This document shows positions 59,701 through 64,000 of a stretch of DNA of 64,000 nt, piece after piece. Within the stretch, counting starts at the first letter, position 1. Each line of letters opens with the position of its first letter. The notes beneath the pieces were generated by a model. The model worked only from the letters and a program-made list of their open reading frames with translations. It was not told where the DNA came from and did not search any database. The stretch is from Lagopus muta (lineage: Eukaryota; Chordata; Aves; Galliformes; Phasianidae), in assembly GCF_023343835.1 (NCBI RefSeq), contig NC_064443.1, positions 8,990,001-9,054,000 of the forward strand. Reading direction: 5' to 3'. Both the position numbers and the translations under genes were made by a program.

Positions 59701-62700
59701 GAGGTGGGAAAATGGGGGAATCACAGATTCCTTAAGGAACCCCTTAGTCTTTGTCCATGTCTGTGTACTCTCAACACCTGGGTTAAGCTCTTTCCAGCAG
59801 CTAGGCTGCATCATTTTTGCAAGACAGAATCTGATGCTATCAGCTTCAGTCAGGCCTTAGTCATACAGTACTCATCTCCAGAGTCAAATGCCCTCTTCTA
59901 GGGAGAAGCCTTTTGATTAGTAAGTCTCTTTTTCGAATCCAGCAAGCATGGCCTTCTGCTAGAGGCTGACCAGCACATTAAAATGTGTCTCCTCCTCTAA
60001 TTTCTAGGTTAGTATCCTGCTGGAATTCTGTTTGTTGAATAAATAAAGGCAAAATCATAGCTTCCACACCGGAGACCAGCACCAAATGGACACAGTTCAA
60101 CTACTTATATTCCTGCCCAATGAGACTGTCCTCCTTCTGACTTGCCCCTTTTTCCTCCAGGTTGTAGTGGTGCAAGCCATCAATGCACTGTGTCAGAAGT
60201 ACCCTCGCAAACACGCTGTCCTCATGAACTTTCTCTTCACTATGCTGCGGGAAGAGGTGAGTTTGCAGGGCAACTGGTTGTTGTTCTTTGTTGTGTTGTC
60301 AGAGATTTAGGGACTCTGAGTGCATAATAGCACAAGTACAATAGGAGAGGTCAGACAGAAGCTTTACTGGGAGCATATTAGGAATTTTACTTCCATGGTA
60401 CATATGAATTGCAGGACTGCACAGCAGTTCCTGTGAGAATCAGTTCTGCTGATAATGCCATGTAATGAGAGCCTTTTCCTGCCATAAGAGCTTGCAATCT
60501 GACAGAAATGACCACTGGCATATTTTCAGCATGGTTTTCACTCTTTGACTTTTCTGGGGGCTTACTCTCAGGGCAAACGCAGGCGACAGCAGATCTGTTG
60601 GCAGACCATAGATGTTTCACATTTGGACCAGCTTTATATTTGGACAGCAAGTTTCAAGAAGTTTTGTCCTGTACAAAGAGATTAAGTAGCAACGTACTGA
60701 TTACTTGGGATCACTTTTGTTCTGTTCTCTGTGCTGTTGCAGTGACAGGTTCGTGAGTACCTGTAACCATTCTCTGCGTTCAGTCTGACAGTTTGCAGGA
60801 AGGCAGCTTTATGGAGCAGAGGCTTGCTGAGGCTTATTTCTAAATGAGTTAACATGCCTGCCACACAGCTGGCACCGCTGCTTGCTCTGACATCACCTGC
60901 CAATTACAACCTCTTGTTTGGGAACAAACCGAAGGCTCTCATTTTACTCCTGTGAAAAATGGACCGTGCTACATTCCCAGATTTTCTGTGGGTGGATGGC
61001 ATCGTTACAAATGTGGTTCTGTAGTTCAAACCATTTTGTTTAACAGGTGTCCTCAAGCCCAGGTAGCTACAGAAAGATCCCCCCCAAACGCACAGAACTA
61101 TGCGTGTAATTGGCAGAGGATAATGTGCACAGTTTAATCCTGTGGTTCTTATTGAGGACACAAGTAAATAATGCCTGAAGATAACTGAGTGCTAATGGCA
61201 TGTCAGGTTATGGGGTGTGCCTGGGGAGGTATTGATTGCCTGTCTTCCCACACTAATAGGGCCATTTGCTGCACCCTGCTGTGGCAGATATGATCCTTAA
61301 TATACTTCTTGTGTGATTCATCCTCAGATGTCTGGTGCTAAAGAGAAGGCTGATTTTTTTTTTTTTTTTTTTTTTTTTCTCCTCCCACATGGCTGTTTTT
61401 TATGCACTAATTCTAACAGCAGAGGATTTTAAATGAGCTGTAAGCCCTTCTGGCTGATGGATTCTGTTTCTCTCTCTAGGATTTGTTGTTTTTTTTCTTG
61501 ACTACAGCTATTCTGAAGGATGTGGCGAGAGAGGTTGAGTATTAACTGGTCCTCTGAGATTAAAGAGGGTCAAAAGAGGTGGGCAGCATTACTGCCCTTC
61601 ACCTTTCAAGCACAGATTTAAAGCATTGTGAGTGAGTGACCTTTTCAAAGGAAATTCTTTCCTGCCTGACTAATTCAGAATGTCTGACATGCTTTGAGCT
61701 TTCCAGCTGAGAAGTTCCCTTTTCTCCCTAGGGTGGCTTTGAATACAAGCGAGCCATTGTGGACTGCATCATCAGCATCATTGAGGAAAACTCAGAGAGC
61801 AAAGAAACTGGCCTGTCTCACCTCTGTGAATTCATTGAGGACTGTGAGTTCACTGTGCTGGCTACACGTATCCTCCACCTCTTGGGCCAAGAAGGGCCTA
61901 AAACCAATAACCCCTCCAAATACATTCGCTTCATCTACAACAGGGTTGTCCTGGAGCATGAAGAAGTCCGGGCAGGTAAGATACAGACCTGGAAAGCTGT
62001 CCTTTGATACATTGTCAAGGAAACATAGTGCACAAATGCCTCTTTTTTGTGGATTGTGATTTGCTATCACAATCTGCAGCTGAGAAACAGGAGATGATAT
62101 AAAGACCCCATGGAAATAGACAGAGGAGGTCTTCAGGCACTTTGCTAATACATCTGCTTCTCTCTAGTTGGAGTAATGCTGTCTGTTAGGTGTAGAGTCT
62201 CTGATGTGCCATTTGAACGCAGCTGGGGGATGGAGGAAACTTCAGGTGATTTCTTTGTATCCCAATTCTTTTTTTATCACTTGTGTTACAGGTGCTGTGA
62301 GTGCCCTGGCCAAGTTTGGAGCCCAGAATGAGGAGATGTTACCCAGTATCTTGGTGTTACTGAAAAGGTGAGCGTCACTCAACCTGTCAGGGACAGGAAG
62401 ATCCTTATTTGAAGATCCTGGGCAGAGTGAGGATGCTAGTAGTTATAATTAAGCTTAATTATTACATAATAAGTTATAACATTAGAATGTAATATTGTAT
62501 AATTTATTATATATGATTAATCTGGATCGATTCGCATGGCCTTGTGCTAATGCAAGTTTTCTGCTTTCTTCTCAGATGTGTGATGGATGATGACAACGAA
62601 GTGAGAGACAGAGCCACGTTCTACCTGAATGTTCTGGAGCAAAAGCAGAAAGCCCTCAATGCTGGCTACATCCTGAATGGTAAAACAGAAGGTCCTCAAA

Positions 62701-63861
62701 ACAGGACTGCAGCTCTCCTGGTTTAATACATGACAAAGAGATGGTGTTATCTGCGGTCTCAGGGGCTCCTTCCTTCTGTCCCCAGGTCTAACAGTGTCCA
62801 TCCCTGGTCTGGAGAGGGCTCTGCATCAGTACACCCTGGAGCCCTCCGAAAAACCCTTTGATTTGAGATCTGTTCCTTTGGCAACAGCTCCTGTCATAGA
62901 GCAAAGAGCAGGTGAGAATCAGTCTGCCGTGTGCTGATCTGAATTGCTGACAGTTCCCTAGCAGATCCAGCCCTTGATCTGTATTGGCCTTGCTGGGAAT
63001 TGCTGAGAATCCATCCTCTTCAAATTTTATGGGATTATATCTTCTGTAAAGACAAAGGCCAGCAAATTTTGTTACTCCCACTTCAGTGTTTCAGTTAGTC
63101 CAACTGCTAATAGTAGTAATTGTTTGAATTGCAGTAGCTTCAATGAGGATTACAAAAGGTATTTAGGAAACTAAAAATGGGTGTCTGCTCTATAGCAAGA
63201 TGAGAAATGAGCTCTCCTTTACTTAGCCAATGATCAGTTTTCTGATTTAGTTACTATTCCTGGTTGTATCTGGTTGCTTTCATTGTTTGTTTTTTCCCCT
63301 TGCAGAAAATGCCCCTGTTGCTGTAGCCAAGCAGCCAGAGAAAGTGGCAGCAACACGGCAAGAAATATTCCAAGGTAAACTGATGCAAGGCCTCTCCTAC
63401 ACCTGCATGTGAGAACTGTGTAGCCTCTTCTTGCTGAACCTGCCTATCCACTCCAGTTTTTCTCCAGCTCCCCTCAAAGAGTGGCATGGGGCATCCAAAT
63501 CAGTTGTTTGCTCTTGGGGATGCTTGCAATAGATAGCAGGTGTGGACAAAAGGAAAGTGAGACTGCCTTTAATTTTAGAAGTCCCTGGAGAATGCTGTGG
63601 CTGCTCTGTGGATGACTACTTGCTGCAGCAGCTTCCAGCTGTTTAACTGAAGGCTTTGAAAAAGTTACCACTTTCCTGTGGCTGGGGAAAGCAATTGTTT
63701 CTACATCCTCTGTTTCAGAGCAACTGGGAGCGATCCCAGAGTTCCGAGGACTGGGCCCACTCTTCAGGTCTTCCCCAGAGCCTGTTGCCCTAACAGAGCT
63801 GGAAACAGAGTACGTGGTTCGTTGCACCAAGCACACATTTGTCAGCCACATGGTGTTCCAG
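50800..63861 (+). CDS. COPG1: COPG1, coatomer subunit gamma-1 (partial, continues past the window)
   Basis: Nineteen exons: 50800-50836, 52804-52856, 53644-53724, 54486-54557, 55368-55447, 55900-55975, 56093-56185, 57221-57307, 57448-57605, 58226-58359, 58710-58777, 59507-59695, 60161-60256, 61732-61975, 62292-62367, 62576-62679, 62786-62911, 63306-63374, 63719-63861. They encode the first 662 residues of about 874. Gamma-COP is a COPI coat subunit (F-subcomplex) that binds Arf1-GTP and cargo on Golgi membranes. Seen: start [20 protein letters not shown], alpha-solenoid adaptin-like repeats to about residue 540 ([27 protein letters not shown]), a linker, and the start of the appendage domain ([17 protein letters not shown] to HMVFQ). 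Identity to human COPG1 is near-complete, including [20 protein letters not shown], which separates it from COPG2. Exon 1 carries only 12 codons and is followed by a 1.97-kb intron. No other exon was seen in the introns or after 63861. Confidence 0.96.
51485..51770 (+). mobile_element. CR1 LINE 3' fragment, sense
   Basis: In COPG1 intron 1, AAAAGAGGGGAGGT, then gaggtgctggcacagctgcc, catccctggaggtgctcaag and the terminal ccttccaacccaagcc follow the order of the avian CR1 3' region. It is 5'-truncated, diverged and non-coding, and lies in the same orientation as COPG1. Limits are approximate. Confidence 0.88.
61354..61378 (+). repeat. 25-base poly(T) tract in COPG1 intron 13
   Basis: An uninterrupted T run, about 350 bases upstream of the exon 14 acceptor. 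No recognisable retroelement body adjoins it. Confidence 0.9.
62440..62522. repeat. AT-rich low-complexity tract in COPG1 intron 15
   Basis: About 80 bases of near-pure A/T with TTATAA, TAATTA and TATATA words, ending about 50 bases before the exon 16 acceptor. It contrasts with the flanking DNA; no gene or element recognised. Confidence 0.8.
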
Positions 63862-64000
63862 GTGAGTAGCTATGGCATGTGGTGCCAATGGATTGGAAAA
63901 TAAGCTCCTGACCCGTAAAAACTTCTCTGGGAAGAAATAGCTCAAGAATATCTGTGTTCAGAACTCATCAGTGTAGTGGGTCCTTTGTTTCTCACCCAGG

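Overview
The window is vertebrate nuclear DNA, most likely from a bird and probably a galliform such as chicken. Three fragments of the avian CR1 LINE are present, the encoded proteins are near-identical to vertebrate orthologues, the introns are short, and the order SLC26A6 - UQCRC1 - COL7A1 - UCN2 matches the human 3p21.31 block. No prokaryotic, viral or CRISPR-type features were seen. All five genes lie on the + strand and are split by GT-AG introns; exon coordinates were read by hand from splice sites and reading frame.

Layout: (1) 257-5459, SLC26A6, an SLC26 anion exchanger, 19 coding exons, 718 aa. (2) 5460-6147, its poly(A) signal, a nine-copy 14-bp GC-rich minisatellite, and the UQCRC1 promoter with a perfect NRF1 site and a YY1-like site over the start codon. 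(3) 6148-14963, UQCRC1, complex III core protein 1, 13 exons, 478 aa. (4) About 15.1-23.3 kb, a gap with no supportable gene. (5) 23.3-23.9 kb, a CpG island that probably serves COL7A1. (6) 24442-47030, COL7A1, type VII collagen: 117 coding exons in 22.6 kb, about 2,919 aa, with signal peptide, VWA, eight FN3 domains, VWA, an interrupted triple helix with a 39-residue hinge, an NC2 segment and a Kunitz domain. (7) 48403-49435, a urocortin gene, called UCN2 by position. (8) A GC-rich promoter with a CCAAT box and a palindromic CRE. (9) 50800 to beyond the right edge, COPG1 (gamma-1 COP); its first 19 exons and 662 residues are present.

The genes do not form one pathway: they are an epithelial ion transporter, a respiratory-chain subunit, an anchoring-fibril collagen, a neuropeptide and a coat protein. 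The most interesting points are the urocortin gene (a mature peptide mixing UCN2-like and UCN3-like halves, and a start codon that forms the last three bases of exon 1), a type VII collagen with eight rather than nine FN3 repeats, the minisatellite beside the UQCRC1 promoter, and the UCN2/COPG1 junction, which is not a human neighbourhood. I found no convincing wholly new biological system.
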